Shown: piece after piece, positions 1 to 7,982 of the stretch
Numbering within the stretch: the first letter of the stretch is position 1
How the letters are laid out: every line of letters begins with the position of its first letter
Notes under the pieces: generated by a model
Told to the model about the DNA's origin: nothing
Seen by the model: the letters and a program-made list of their open reading frames with translations, nothing else
Databases searched by the model: none
Position numbers and translations under genes: made by a program
Assembly (NCBI RefSeq): GCF_948329825.1
Contig: NZ_CAOJCM010000001.1
Span: forward strand, 1,178,001 to 1,242,000
Direction: 5' to 3'
Source: Paenibacillus sp. JJ-100
Lineage (GTDB): Bacteria > Bacillota > Bacilli > Paenibacillales > Paenibacillaceae
DNA: 64,000 nucleotides

Positions 1-131
1 ATTATCAATGGGTGACATGGGTGCAACAGCCAAGCGGGAGTCTAATCTTTATCGGAATATGTCTGTTATGGGTGAGCTGCTCCATCCTGGTTGTGTACAC
101 CATATGGGAAAGGGGGCGCTCTCGTGCTTGA
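1..131 (+). CDS. ABC transporter permease, C-terminal end (NosY-like), partial
   Basis: An open frame enters from the left edge (codons begin at position 3) and stops at TGA 129-131. About 42 residues are visible: a hydrophobic helix (LIFIGICLLWVSCSILVVYT) and a short basic tail (WERGRSRA), which is how the last membrane helix of a permease looks. The stop overlaps the GTG start of the next gene, an ABC ATPase, by a few bases, so the two are translationally coupled and very probably form one exporter. NosY identity is inferred only from the downstream NosF-like ATPase and TlpA protein. Confidence 0.6.
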   Translation, partial: YQWVTWVQQPSGSLIFIGICLLWVSCSILVVYTIWERGRSRA

Positions 132-837
132 AGCAGAAGTTATCGTAAAAGGACTTGTCAAACGCATCAAAACTCAAACCATCGTCGACGATGTCTCCTT
201 TCATCTCGGTTCAGGTCAAGTGCTTGCCGTATGCGGCGGTAATGGAGCAGGCAAAAGTACCTTGCTGCGAATGCTTGCAGGGATACTGCGCCCAACATCA
301 GGTGAGATTGCGGTGAATAACGTCCGCTGGGTACAGGATCGCAAACGGTATGCCCACCAGATCGGTTATATGCCAGATGACTATCAGTTCAGCCAAGGGC
401 TAACCGCGGAGGAAGCTTTATTATTCTGGGCAAGTCTCCGTAAACTTCCCCGTACGAGAGTGGAAGAAGTGTTAGGGATGGTTGGGCTCAGGGACCAAAA
501 AAACAAACGGGTTACCACCTTTTCCAAAGGGATGAGGCAGCGTGTATTGTTCGCTCAAGCGATGCTGGCGAAGCCTGCGCTGCTGATCATGGATGAGCCA
601 ACCAATGGACTTGACCCCTTCTGGATGCAAGAGTTCGTGCACTTGGTGCAAGAGATCAAACAGGAAGGGCATATGGTTGTATTCTCTACGCATCAGCTTG
701 AAGTGGCGGATGACATTGCTGATCAGGTAATGTTTATGAATCAAGGTCGTGTTGTTGGAGAAGGCACAGCAGAAGATATTCGAGATCAGTATGGCTCGCT
801 TCACGCCGCTTTTCATCAGAGTCTGGGATTAAAGTGA
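124..837 (+). CDS. ABC transporter ATP-binding protein, NosF/copper-type
   Basis: Cytoplasmic ATPase of an ABC exporter, about 237 residues, one nucleotide-binding domain. Visible motifs: Walker A GGNGAGKST, signature FSKGMRQR (a degenerate LSGGQ, common in NosF/CcmA-type exporter ATPases), Walker B LLIMDEPTNGLDP, H-loop STHQ. The GTG at 124 is preferred over the upstream ATG at 91 because a GAAAGGGGG Shine-Dalgarno lies just before it and because the ATG frame runs through the permease end. It overlaps the permease stop and is followed 9 bp later by a TlpA thioredoxin. In Nos-type loci such an ABC pair with NosD and TlpA serves copper or sulfur delivery to extracytoplasmic metalloenzymes; the substrate here is not shown by the sequence. 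Confidence 0.8.
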   Translation: MLEAEVIVKGLVKRIKTQTIVDDVSFHLGSGQVLAVCGGNGAGKSTLLRMLAGILRPTSGEIAVNNVRWVQDRKRYAHQIGYMPDDYQFSQGLTAEEALLFWASLRKLPRTRVEEVLGMVGLRDQKNKRVTTFSKGMRQRVLFAQAMLAKPALLIMDEPTNGLDPFWMQEFVHLVQEIKQEGHMVVFSTHQLEVADDIADQVMFMNQGRVVGEGTAEDIRDQYGSLHAAFHQSLGLK

Positions 838-846
838 AGGTGATGT

Positions 847-1425
847 ATGCAGAATCAATCACAGAGGGATAACATGAAGAGCAAGCAGGGAAAAGGTATA
901 AATGCAAGGCGGATCATTACCATGTTGATTGTCTTTGCAGCGTTAGCCGCTGGAATATGGGCCGTTGTGTCGAATGGGCGGAATACCGAGATGAAACGTA
1001 ATCACCCCATTCGGGTGGGAGCGGAGGCTCCTGATTTTACAGCAGTGAATTCCAAAGGGGAGCAAGTCCAGCTTTTGCAATACCGAGGTAAAGCTGTGAT
1101 GATAAACTTCTGGGCATCTTGGTGCGAGCCTTGTGTGCGTGAAATGCCGTTCATTCAAGAGCTGGCACAGCAAAACAAGAACAACGTGGAGATGTTATTC
1201 GTTAATGTAGGGGAGAGCAAGGGAACCATTAACGAGTTTATGAAAAGTCATCAGTTTGATTTTCCGGTGATGGTTGATGTGACAGGAAAAATATCCAACT
1301 TGTATCGCATTTCAGGTCTACCTGCAACCATGATGATTGATCAATCGGGGAAGTTCAGTCATATTATACTCGGCGAACTGACGGAGGATATGCCTTTGCA
1401 GCAGTGGCTGGAGGAGAGTATGTAA
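847..1425 (+). CDS. TlpA/ResA-like membrane-anchored thioredoxin
   Basis: Extracytoplasmic thiol-disulfide oxidoreductase of about 192 residues. It has an N-terminal anchor helix (IITMLIVFAALAAGIWAVV, about residues 24-43) followed by a thioredoxin fold with the redox motif WASWCEPC in its usual place after VMINF. The cis-Pro-like GLPATMMID segment near residue 157 is typical of TlpA/ResA. It follows the ABC ATPase by 9 bp and ends the operon at a strong terminator. An alternative ATG at 874 has a better AGAGGG ribosome site, so the first nine residues may not be made. Reduction of cysteines in apo-cytochrome c or a copper protein is the family role; the client here is unknown. Confidence 0.85.
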   Translation: MQNQSQRDNMKSKQGKGINARRIITMLIVFAALAAGIWAVVSNGRNTEMKRNHPIRVGAEAPDFTAVNSKGEQVQLLQYRGKAVMINFWASWCEPCVREMPFIQELAQQNKNNVEMLFVNVGESKGTINEFMKSHQFDFPVMVDVTGKISNLYRISGLPATMMIDQSGKFSHIILGELTEDMPLQQWLEESM

Positions 1426-1460
1426 ACATTTGATCTTGAAATATAGAACTTAATGAATAA

Positions 1461-1496
1461 AGCCGAAGTCTTGGAACATGCAAGACTTCGGCTTTT
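1461..1496 (+). terminator. Rho-independent terminator after tlpA-like gene
   Basis: A 13-bp perfect stem AGCCGAAGTCTTG / CAAGACTTCGGCT with a 6-nt loop, followed by TTTTT. It lies between the + strand thioredoxin gene and the convergent metE, and A-rich bases on the other side may let it also stop metE transcripts. Confidence 0.9.
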
Positions 1497-1518
1497 TGGG
1501 TATTGTCGTTTATCGTAT

Positions 1519-3816
1519 TTAGTTCAGGACGGAAGCGGAAGCATGTTTGGCTCGTGCAATACGAGTAGCATCCACCATGTTTTTCAAGGAAGCCACCGTT
1601 TCTTCCTGTCCGCGCGTTTTCAAACCACAGTCTGGATTGATCCAGAACAGCTTCGGATCGAGTACACGCAAAGCGCGATCAATCATGTTGCTCATTTCTT
1701 CGACACTTGGCACACGCGGGCTATGAATATCGTACACGCCAAGTCCAATCCCTAATTCGTACGTATTTTCTTCAAAACTGTGAATCAGCTCTCCATGGCT
1801 GCGTGATGTCTCGATCGAGATTACATCGGCATCCATCTCTTTAATGGAATCAATCATATCGTGGAATTCGCAATAGCACATATGGGTATGGATTTGAGTT
1901 GTTTCTTGTACAGTGCATGTTGTGATACGGAACGCCTTGACAGCCCAATCTAGATAGTCCGCCTGTTTATGTTCCTTGAGTGGTAAGCCTTCACGGACGG
2001 CAGGTTCGTCTACTTGGATCATACCAATGCCCGCCTTTTCGAGAGCCTCAACCTCTTGTCTTAACGCATATGCTAATTGATAAGCGATAGTTTCTCGTTC
2101 AATATCTTCACGCACAAAAGACCAGTTCATGATGGTAATAGGGCCTGTCAGCATGCCTTTCACAGGACGATCCGTCTTCGATTGCGCATACTTCGTTTCC
2201 TCCACAGTCATCTCACCTATGAATGCAACATCGCCATATATAACAGGTGGTTTTACGCAACGCGAACCGTAGGATTGTACCCACCCGTATTGTGTAAAAG
2301 CAAAGCCCGCAAGCTTCTCCCCAAAAAATTCAACCATGTCGGTGCGTTCGAACTCACCATGTACAAGTACGTCAATGCCGATCTCCTCTTGAATATGAAT
2401 CCAGTTATCAATCTGATCTCGGATAAAGGAAGCATACTGATCGTTGCTCAGCTCATTTTTGCGCCATTGTTGACGGGCTTTTCGAACCTCCGAGGATTGC
2501 GGGAAACTACCGATCGTAGTCGTCGGGAACAATGGCAGCTGCCACTTCTTCTGCTGGGCAACATGCCGTTCAGCAAACGGATGTGAACGATTCGGTTCTT
2601 GTACTCGGATGGAAGCAACAGCTTCCTGTACCGCTGAGCGGTTACGATCACTAGAACGCTGCAAAGTTTGCAGTTTCAGCTCAGCGTCGTTAATTTTAGC
2701 AGTGATGTCTGCATCCGTATGCTGGAGTGCTTTGGTCAAAATCACGATCTCGTCCAGCTTTTCATCTGCAAATGCGAGTGCGTCCTTAAGTTCAGTAGCA
2801 AGTTTCGTTTCTCGCTCGGTTGTCACAGGCACATGCAGTAAGCTGCAGGACGTTTGCACGATTAGCCTTTCAGGTGTAACGAGTGAAGTAAGGGTATGGA
2901 GTAGTGTCAGCTTGTCCTGAAGGGAAGCTCTCCAGATGCCCCGACCATCTATAATACCGGCCCCGAGTACTTTGTCCGCTGGAAAACCGTTCGTTTGAAC
3001 GGATTGTAGGTTGCCCTCCAGTCCATGTACGAAGTCAAGACCGATGCCTTGAACGGGCAATGAGATGATTTCGTTATAATTTTCAATGGATTCAAAGTAC
3101 GTCTGAAGCAAAATATTTAGATTCGGAACTGCTGAGGTAAAAGCGGTATAAATGTTGTTCAAACGCTGCACATCCGCGTCATTCAATTTGGTCACGAGCA
3201 CCGGTTCATCGATCTGTACCCACTGTACGCCAGCGTCTGCAAGTTCTTGCAGTACCTGAATATAGAGAGGCAGCAACCGATCTAACCAAGCGTCCGACTC
3301 AGATGCATCATAACCTTTGGATAACTTCAGGAAAGTCAGTGGACCCACGATGACTGGCTTGCCTTCGATGCCCAGTTTTTCTTTGGCTTCGAGGTATGCG
3401 ATCAGTGGTTTATTCTCTGTTAATACCGGAGAAGCATCGTTCAGCTCAGGTACAATATAGTGATAGTTGGTATTGAACCATTTGGTCATTTCACTAGCTG
3501 CGGCATCTTTCGTACCCCGTGCGATGCCGTAATAGGTGGAGAGGGGCACAGCTCCTCCAGTATAAGCGAAGCGTTTTGGCACAATACCAAACATCACGGC
3601 TGTATCCAGAATATGATCATAATAGCTGAAGTCGTTCACTGGAATCAGATCAATGCCCTTCGCTTGTTGCTTGCGCAAATGTTCCAAACGAATCTCTTGT
3701 AATCTGGTGTGAAACTCATTTTCTTCTAATTTTCCGGACCAGAATGCCTCCAGTGCCTTTTTCCATTCCCGATCTACTCCGATCCGCGGATATCCTAATA
3801 CGCTACTTTGTGTCAT
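1519..3816 (-). CDS. metE: Cobalamin-independent methionine synthase MetE
   Basis: Transfers a methyl group from 5-methyltetrahydropteroyl-polyglutamate to homocysteine, the last step of methionine synthesis, in the cytoplasm. The 765-residue length is normal. An N-terminal Meth_synt_1 domain (start SSVLGYPRIGVDREWKKALE) is followed by the C-terminal catalytic half, with the zinc-ligand motif HTHMCYCEF, the segment IDVLVHGEFERTDMVEFFGE and the C-terminal INPDCGLKTRG (second zinc Cys). The start ATG at 3816 has an AGAGGGG ribosome site 10 bases upstream. It is monocistronic, with an AT-rich leader containing an inverted repeat that may be a LysR-type operator. No SAM riboswitch or T-box is recognisable in the roughly 200-nt leader. 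Confidence 0.97.
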   Translation of the reverse strand: MTQSSVLGYPRIGVDREWKKALEAFWSGKLEENEFHTRLQEIRLEHLRKQQAKGIDLIPVNDFSYYDHILDTAVMFGIVPKRFAYTGGAVPLSTYYGIARGTKDAAASEMTKWFNTNYHYIVPELNDASPVLTENKPLIAYLEAKEKLGIEGKPVIVGPLTFLKLSKGYDASESDAWLDRLLPLYIQVLQELADAGVQWVQIDEPVLVTKLNDADVQRLNNIYTAFTSAVPNLNILLQTYFESIENYNEIISLPVQGIGLDFVHGLEGNLQSVQTNGFPADKVLGAGIIDGRGIWRASLQDKLTLLHTLTSLVTPERLIVQTSCSLLHVPVTTERETKLATELKDALAFADEKLDEIVILTKALQHTDADITAKINDAELKLQTLQRSSDRNRSAVQEAVASIRVQEPNRSHPFAERHVAQQKKWQLPLFPTTTIGSFPQSSEVRKARQQWRKNELSNDQYASFIRDQIDNWIHIQEEIGIDVLVHGEFERTDMVEFFGEKLAGFAFTQYGWVQSYGSRCVKPPVIYGDVAFIGEMTVEETKYAQSKTDRPVKGMLTGPITIMNWSFVREDIERETIAYQLAYALRQEVEALEKAGIGMIQVDEPAVREGLPLKEHKQADYLDWAVKAFRITTCTVQETTQIHTHMCYCEFHDMIDSIKEMDADVISIETSRSHGELIHSFEENTYELGIGLGVYDIHSPRVPSVEEMSNMIDRALRVLDPKLFWINPDCGLKTRGQEETVASLKNMVDATRIARAKHASASVLN

Positions 3817-3853
3817 TCGTCATTACCCCTCTGCAATGTGTTAACAACAAGGT

Positions 3854-3882
3854 ATCATACCAGCACGGTTATTAAGTAATTC
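3854..3882 (-). promoter_or_regulatory. Candidate metE promoter (extended -10)
   Basis: On the minus strand TGGTATGAT forms an extended -10 (TATGAT, complement of 3854-3859). At 17 bp spacing the -35 position (GAATTA, 3877-3882) is poor, as expected for an activator-dependent promoter. The inverted repeat at 3898-3920 lies just upstream, where an activator would bind. Confidence 0.4.
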
Positions 3883-3897
3883 CATTAACTTATATCT

Positions 3898-3920
3898 AGC
3901 TATAGCTTGTGGCTATAACT
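3898..3920. promoter_or_regulatory. Inverted repeat upstream of metE, MET-box-like operator
   Basis: AGCTATAG-N7-CTATAACT is an inverted repeat with one mismatch, flanked by further TATA/ATAG steps. The TATAG half-sites resemble the TATAGTTTNAAACTATA boxes bound by LysR-type methionine regulators (MtaR/CmbR/MetR) in Firmicutes, although the spacing differs. Its position directly upstream of the -35 region suits a LysR activator. No LysR gene is in the window. Confidence 0.45.
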
Positions 3921-4035
3921 ATAGGCTGAGTTAAACAGGAGAGAACCGATCAGAGAGAATCACGTCGAAGATAGACATGGCGACCCGATCAATGGTTTAC
4001 TATGTTTAAGTATGGATGAAGGGAAGGCGGCATCT

Positions 4036-4704
4036 GTGAAGCTGTTCTATATTCAATCAACTGTTGATGGGGTTAGTAAAGTTAAGAGCTTTCTAGAGGA
4101 TAATTATGTGGGGATTCCTTGGTCAGCACTCGGTGATCTGGAGCAGGTGTCACTTGAGGAAGTTGCTGAACTATTGAAGCATCGCTACGGACTTGTAGAT
4201 GATAAATTAAGCGAAATTTTGGAGGCGGCTTCGTTATTTGCAGACGGAATAAATGATGGAGATTATGTGGTCATAAAGGATGAAGACTGGATGTATGTGG
4301 GCGACATCGGAGATTATTATTATGATGATTCCGTTGGCACAAGTGACGACTTGATCTGCCACCGTAGAGGTGTAACGTGGCTCGGGCAAGTACCGCTTGA
4401 GGAGATCAATGAGCATATGCAGAGTTTGCTGAATGCACCTAAAGTTGTTGCTCCATTCCAGTTACCAGTAACGAAGGCTCGGCTGGATCAGGTTCTTCGC
4501 TGGAAAAACGATGTAGCTGGCCCAGGACAAGCCGAACCGTCAGAACATGCAGCACTCACAGCACTATTCGATATTCAATCAGGGCAAGTCGATCAGGCAA
4601 CAATAGAGGAAGCACTGGCAGTACTTAAAGAAGCATTGCGGAGTAAAGATGAACAGGTGAGAGTAACGGCAGCAACATCCATTTTGCAATATGCGAAATT
4701 ATAA
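4036..4704 (+). CDS. Stand-alone protein with restriction-enzyme-associated N-terminal domain
   Basis: About 222 residues, soluble and acidic. Residues 1-130 carry the pattern seen from memory at the N-terminus of Mrr-type restriction endonucleases and related methylation-system proteins: NYVGIPWSALGDL, then INDGDYVVIKDEDWMYVGDI, GDYYYD and CHRRGVTWL-x-VP. Here no nuclease domain follows. The last 70 residues (ALFDIQSGQVDQATIEEALA to ILQYAKL) are helical and may be HEAT-like. GTG 4036 is chosen because GGGAAGG lies 8 bases upstream, giving the start (M)KLFYIQ; the in-frame ATG 4012 lacks a ribosome site. The gene is alone between metE (divergent) and a terminator. Its function is unknown; ligand sensing or modified-DNA recognition is inference. 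Confidence 0.65.
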   Translation: MKLFYIQSTVDGVSKVKSFLEDNYVGIPWSALGDLEQVSLEEVAELLKHRYGLVDDKLSEILEAASLFADGINDGDYVVIKDEDWMYVGDIGDYYYDDSVGTSDDLICHRRGVTWLGQVPLEEINEHMQSLLNAPKVVAPFQLPVTKARLDQVLRWKNDVAGPGQAEPSEHAALTALFDIQSGQVDQATIEEALAVLKEALRSKDEQVRVTAATSILQYAKL

Positions 4705-4747
4705 AGCAGTATAGTCTGATAAGTGCGGTTAAGACGAATGCATGAAT

Positions 4748-4779
4748 AAAGGGACAACCCTGTGTGGTTGTCCCTTTTT
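4748..4779 (+). terminator. Terminator downstream of the 4036 gene
   Basis: Stem AAAGGGACAACC / GGTTGTCCCTTT with a short TGTGT-type loop and a T run. The A run on the other side makes it usable by the convergent uppP gene as well. Confidence 0.9.
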
Positions 4780-4795
4780 GTAGATAGAGAGTATG

Positions 4796-5608
4796 CTATA
4801 AAAAGATGAGTAATAAAGTTCCTACAACGAAGCAATAATATGAAAAGTACTTCAGATTGCCTCGGGCCATAATGCCCATAAACCATCTCATAGAGAAATA
4901 GGTAACGACCAGCGTGGTGATAAACGCGATCAGGTAAGGGATGGCCAACTGAGCACGGTTTGGATCATGTGCAATATCCGAAGCTCCCAGGATTAATCCA
5001 CCGACACTGATCGGAATATAGAGCATAAAAGAGAACTTTAACGCGGTTTCTTGTTTCATGCCGACCGCAATGGACGCAATGACGGTAGCACCAGAACGGC
5101 TGATGCCTGGAATCAGAGCAACTGCCTGAGCGAGTCCGACCAGCACAGCATCCTTCGTCTTCAGATCCCCATCCTGTTTGCGACCGCGCAGGTTCCGGAT
5201 TAGCCAGAGCGCTACACCCGTAACTAACAATGCAACAGCAACAGTGTACACGGATGAGAAGATCTCTTCAATCGGATCTTTAAACAGTACAGCAGCTAGA
5301 GCAGCTGGAATCGTACCAATCACAATATATAAGCAAAACATAAAGTCAGCGCGATATTCCGGTTTGCGGGTTCGAAGGTAACCCCAACCACCGGTAATCA
5401 GCTTCATGATGTCTTCCCGAAAAATAAAAACAATTGCGATTAACGAGGCGGTATTTGTCAGAATTTCAAACGAAAGTCCGTTTTGTTTTAATCCCATTAG
5501 TCGCTGGGCAATGATCAAATGGCCGCTAGAGGATACCGGAATTGGCTCCGTTGCGCCTTGAACAATGCCTAACAAAAAGTACTTCAACCACAGTATAATC
5601 TGATCCAT
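4796..5608 (-). CDS. uppP: Undecaprenyl-diphosphate phosphatase
   Basis: Integral membrane phosphatase (BacA family, 270 residues) that converts undecaprenyl pyrophosphate to the monophosphate carrier for cell-wall synthesis; extra copies confer bacitracin tolerance. Both signature regions are present: GATEPIPVSSSGHL near the N-terminus and the ALIPGISRSGATV loop that carries the catalytic Ser/Arg. About eight hydrophobic helices follow the family layout, ending MGIMARGNLKYFSYYC. The start is placed at the ATG complementary to 5606-5608, which has TTGAGGAGG five bases upstream; the ORF could be extended 14 codons but without support. It is monocistronic and convergent with the gene at 4036. 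Confidence 0.95.
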   Translation of the reverse strand: MDQIILWLKYFLLGIVQGATEPIPVSSSGHLIIAQRLMGLKQNGLSFEILTNTASLIAIVFIFREDIMKLITGGWGYLRTRKPEYRADFMFCLYIVIGTIPAALAAVLFKDPIEEIFSSVYTVAVALLVTGVALWLIRNLRGRKQDGDLKTKDAVLVGLAQAVALIPGISRSGATVIASIAVGMKQETALKFSFMLYIPISVGGLILGASDIAHDPNRAQLAIPYLIAFITTLVVTYFSMRWFMGIMARGNLKYFSYYCFVVGTLLLIFL

Positions 5609-5814
5609 CTTGTCCTCCTCAAACCATTTCTTTGCGTTTTCTACGTACATTATCTGATTGGAAATGTAGTTAGCATTCTCTCTACACTCTAATGATGATA
5701 GTCTTTTAACCTCCTAGCTGGCAAGTCTGGAATGAAAATGTCAGGAAAAATGTAGTCTACAGCGCTATTAATGGAAGTAAAGAGGACGTGAAGAACTAAT
5801 ATATTAAACTTGTA

Positions 5815-5843
5815 TTGTCAAAAGGCGAGAGTCATGGTATCGT
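5815..5843 (+). promoter_or_regulatory. Candidate promoter of the siderophore-binding protein gene
   Basis: TTGTCA at 5815-5820, a 17-bp spacer and TATCGT at 5838-5843, directly abutting the Fur box. The -10 is weak; support comes mainly from its position. Confidence 0.35.
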
Positions 5844-5860
5844 TGATAACGATTATCAAT
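5843..5860. promoter_or_regulatory. Fur box
   Basis: TTGATAACGATTATCAAT is a near-perfect palindrome matching the core of the Firmicute Fur box (TGATAATNATTATCA) at almost every position. It lies 45 bp before the TTG start of an iron-siderophore binding protein and overlaps the predicted promoter, so Fur-Fe(II) would block transcription when iron is plentiful. Confidence 0.85.
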
Positions 5861-5904
5861 ATCATCTATTGAATCAAACTCAATACATCAAAGGTGGGGT
5901 TATT

Positions 5905-6891
5905 TTGCGTACAAAAAGAAATTCAATGTGGATCATGATGATGATGCTTGTGCTGGTGCTTATCTTAAGTGCATGTGGTTCATCAACGTCGAATACAGGT
6001 CAAGCTGCTGATGACAAGACCAACGTATCATCAGGTGCAGAGGATGAGACGGTAACATACCAGTCTGATGCAGGAGAAGTACAAGTGCCGAAAAATCCAA
6101 AACGGGTTGTGGATCTGACGGCATTCTCCACAGGGTACTTTGTCGCATTGGATGTTCCAGTGGTTGGGGCAACTTCAGGTGCAATGAACAACAAGTATAT
6201 CAAGGATCAGCTTACTGCACAGGGCACAACGGATCTGGGTGAACAGCCACCTACTCCAGAGCAACTTCTTGCCTTGAAGCCTGATCTGATCTTGGTGTAT
6301 ACAGGTACAGAAGGTACCGATAAGCTTGCACAGATTGCTCCTGTAGTTCAGATTGAGTACGGTAAACGCAATTACAAAGATTTAATGCTAGAGATGGGAA
6401 AACTTACGAACAGAGAAGATGCGGCAAAAGCATGGGTAACGAAGTGGGAATCCCAAATTAATGAAATAAAACCAAAGATCGAAGCTGCTGTCGGTGAACG
6501 TACGGTATCGATTTTGAATCCGTATGATAAAGGGTTATATGTTTTTGGACATAACTATGGCCGCGGGGGAGAGATCATCTACGGCGAGTTGGGACTGAAG
6601 GCACCTGCCAAAGCACAAGCTGAAGCGATTGACAGTGGTACAGGCTGGGCTTCCATATCCATTGAAGTGTTGCCTGATTACGCTGGGGATATTATTTTTA
6701 CCAGCCCTTGGTCTGGAGACAAGAGTGATGCCAAAAAAGTTTATGAAAATAGCCTGTGGAAGAATCTGCCGGCTGTAAAAGCTAATCATGTATTTGAACT
6801 TGATCCATCCTCGGATACGTATAACGATCCGGTATCTCTGGAAGGACAGCTCCAATTCATTACAGATAGCTTACTGTCAGCTTCCAAGTGA
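5905..6891 (+). CDS. Iron-siderophore ABC transporter solute-binding lipoprotein
   Basis: Captures a ferric siderophore (or similar iron chelate) outside the membrane and hands it to an ABC permease. TTG 5905 is chosen because AAGGTGGGG lies five bases upstream, and any longer frame would include the Fur box. The N-terminus is a lipoprotein signal (hydrophobic MMMMLVLVLILSAC, then GSS); a class III (TroA/FecB-like) binding fold follows, with VPKNPKRVVDLTAF, LLALKPDLILV, a long inter-lobe helix and a C-terminal PVSLEGQLQFITDSLL. No permease or ATPase adjoins it, so it must use a transporter encoded elsewhere; such orphan Fur-regulated binding proteins are common in Bacillales. The siderophore cannot be told from sequence. 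Confidence 0.88.
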   Translation: MRTKRNSMWIMMMMLVLVLILSACGSSTSNTGQAADDKTNVSSGAEDETVTYQSDAGEVQVPKNPKRVVDLTAFSTGYFVALDVPVVGATSGAMNNKYIKDQLTAQGTTDLGEQPPTPEQLLALKPDLILVYTGTEGTDKLAQIAPVVQIEYGKRNYKDLMLEMGKLTNREDAAKAWVTKWESQINEIKPKIEAAVGERTVSILNPYDKGLYVFGHNYGRGGEIIYGELGLKAPAKAQAEAIDSGTGWASISIEVLPDYAGDIIFTSPWSGDKSDAKKVYENSLWKNLPAVKANHVFELDPSSDTYNDPVSLEGQLQFITDSLLSASK

Positions 6892-6930
6892 TTCTAAGAC
6901 AGAATCATATGAAAAGAATATGGCGAATAA

Positions 6931-6968
6931 AAAGAGACTTCCACCCTTTTTTGGGTGGAAGTCTCTTT
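6931..6968 (+). terminator. Terminator, 16-bp perfect stem
   Basis: AAAGAGACTTCCACCC / GGGTGGAAGTCTCTTT with a TTTTTT loop. The stem is perfect and ends in an A/T tract, so it can act in both directions, between the + strand binding-protein gene and the minus-strand AraC gene. Confidence 0.85.
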
Positions 6969-7057
6969 GCATGCAAGCAAATGATTTCTAGAATGAAATC
7001 AACGACTGATGTTACCTTGGCTCAGAACGCTTATGGTAAGCGCTGTTGGTTAGTCCT

Positions 7058-7960
7058 TTACTCGAGTCCCTTTAATCGTTTAATATCTTCCATCGGCGGG
7101 CTTCCAAACAAGCGGGAATACTCGCGGCTGAATTGCGATGCACTTTCATAACCAACCTGATAGGCAGCTTCTGATGCATCCATGGACTGAGACATTAACA
7201 GACGCCTTGCTTCTTGTAACCGTAGCTGTTTTATGAACTGAAGCGGGCTCATCGCAGTAACAGCTTTGAAATGGCGGTGGAATGAAGCCTGGCTCATATG
7301 TGCCCGTTCAGCCAGTTCTTCCATCCGAATGTGTTGATGAACATGGGTAAGGATGTATTCAATGACAGTACGTATGCGATATGTGTGTGATCCTTCCCGT
7401 GCAATTTGTTCCAATGCACTTCCTTGAGGCCCTTTGAGCACTCTATACAGAATTTCTTTTTTGATCAACGGGTACAGCATGAGTAGATCTTCTTCATTAC
7501 TTTCAAGCAGCCGGACTAATCTGATTACGGCATCCATCAGTTCTGGAGAGATATCGCTGACATACATCGCTCGTTTCGTATCTTTATGCAATGGAGAAGA
7601 GACACGGATATGCTGAACGACCTCCAGGATCTCGCTAAAAGTGAATTCGAGCTTTACAGCGAGATAAGGAATGGCAGACGAAGCCTGAGTGACTTGACCA
7701 CTTACAGGCAGGTCTACCGTAGCTACAATATAATTGCCTGGTCCATATCGGAAACGTTCCGGTCCCAGCAGCATTTCTTTTTCACCCTGTACAATGACAC
7801 AAAAAGAGGCTTCATTCAGCCTGAAGATTGGCTCTGTAATCTTGGATTCACGAATGAGAGATAAAGAGGGGAGTCTGGTTGTACTTACACCCTCATTCAC
7901 TGTGAGCAGCTGAATAAGTCTAGCAAGCTCATTTAGCTGCTGCCTAATCGGATTAGTCAT
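7058..7960 (-). CDS. AraC-family regulator with AraC_N domain (YqhC-like)
   Basis: About 300 residues. The N-terminal part (TRLPSLSLIRESKITEPIFR, CVIVQGEKEMLLG, NYIVATVDLPVSGQV) matches the AraC_N sensor domain of YqhC-type regulators. Two HTH motifs follow in the C-terminal 100 residues (MEELAERAHMSQASFHRHFK; ASEAAYQVGYESASQFSREYSR). The start is the ATG complementary to 7958-7960, with AAAGGAG eight bases upstream; the longer frame runs into the MerR gene. It lies 22 bp after the MerR gene and is probably its operon partner. In E. coli, YqhC activates the aldehyde reductase gene yqhD and the aldo/keto reductase gene dkgA. Here an alcohol dehydrogenase and an aldo/keto reductase lie next door, so an aldehyde-response role is a reasonable inference. 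Confidence 0.85.
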   Translation of the reverse strand: MTNPIRQQLNELARLIQLLTVNEGVSTTRLPSLSLIRESKITEPIFRLNEASFCVIVQGEKEMLLGPERFRYGPGNYIVATVDLPVSGQVTQASSAIPYLAVKLEFTFSEILEVVQHIRVSSPLHKDTKRAMYVSDISPELMDAVIRLVRLLESNEEDLLMLYPLIKKEILYRVLKGPQGSALEQIAREGSHTYRIRTVIEYILTHVHQHIRMEELAERAHMSQASFHRHFKAVTAMSPLQFIKQLRLQEARRLLMSQSMDASEAAYQVGYESASQFSREYSRLFGSPPMEDIKRLKGLE

Positions 7961-7982
7961 AGACGAGCTCCTTTCTCTTGCT

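Noticed and set aside
2077..2586. 169-codon + strand open frame inside metE
   Set aside because: Antisense to an intact, full-length metE, with no ribosome site and no recognisable domain.
3817..4011. SAM riboswitch or T-box upstream of metE
   Set aside because: No characteristic conserved blocks, no antiterminator/terminator pair and too short a leader; the inverted repeat there is better explained as a protein site.
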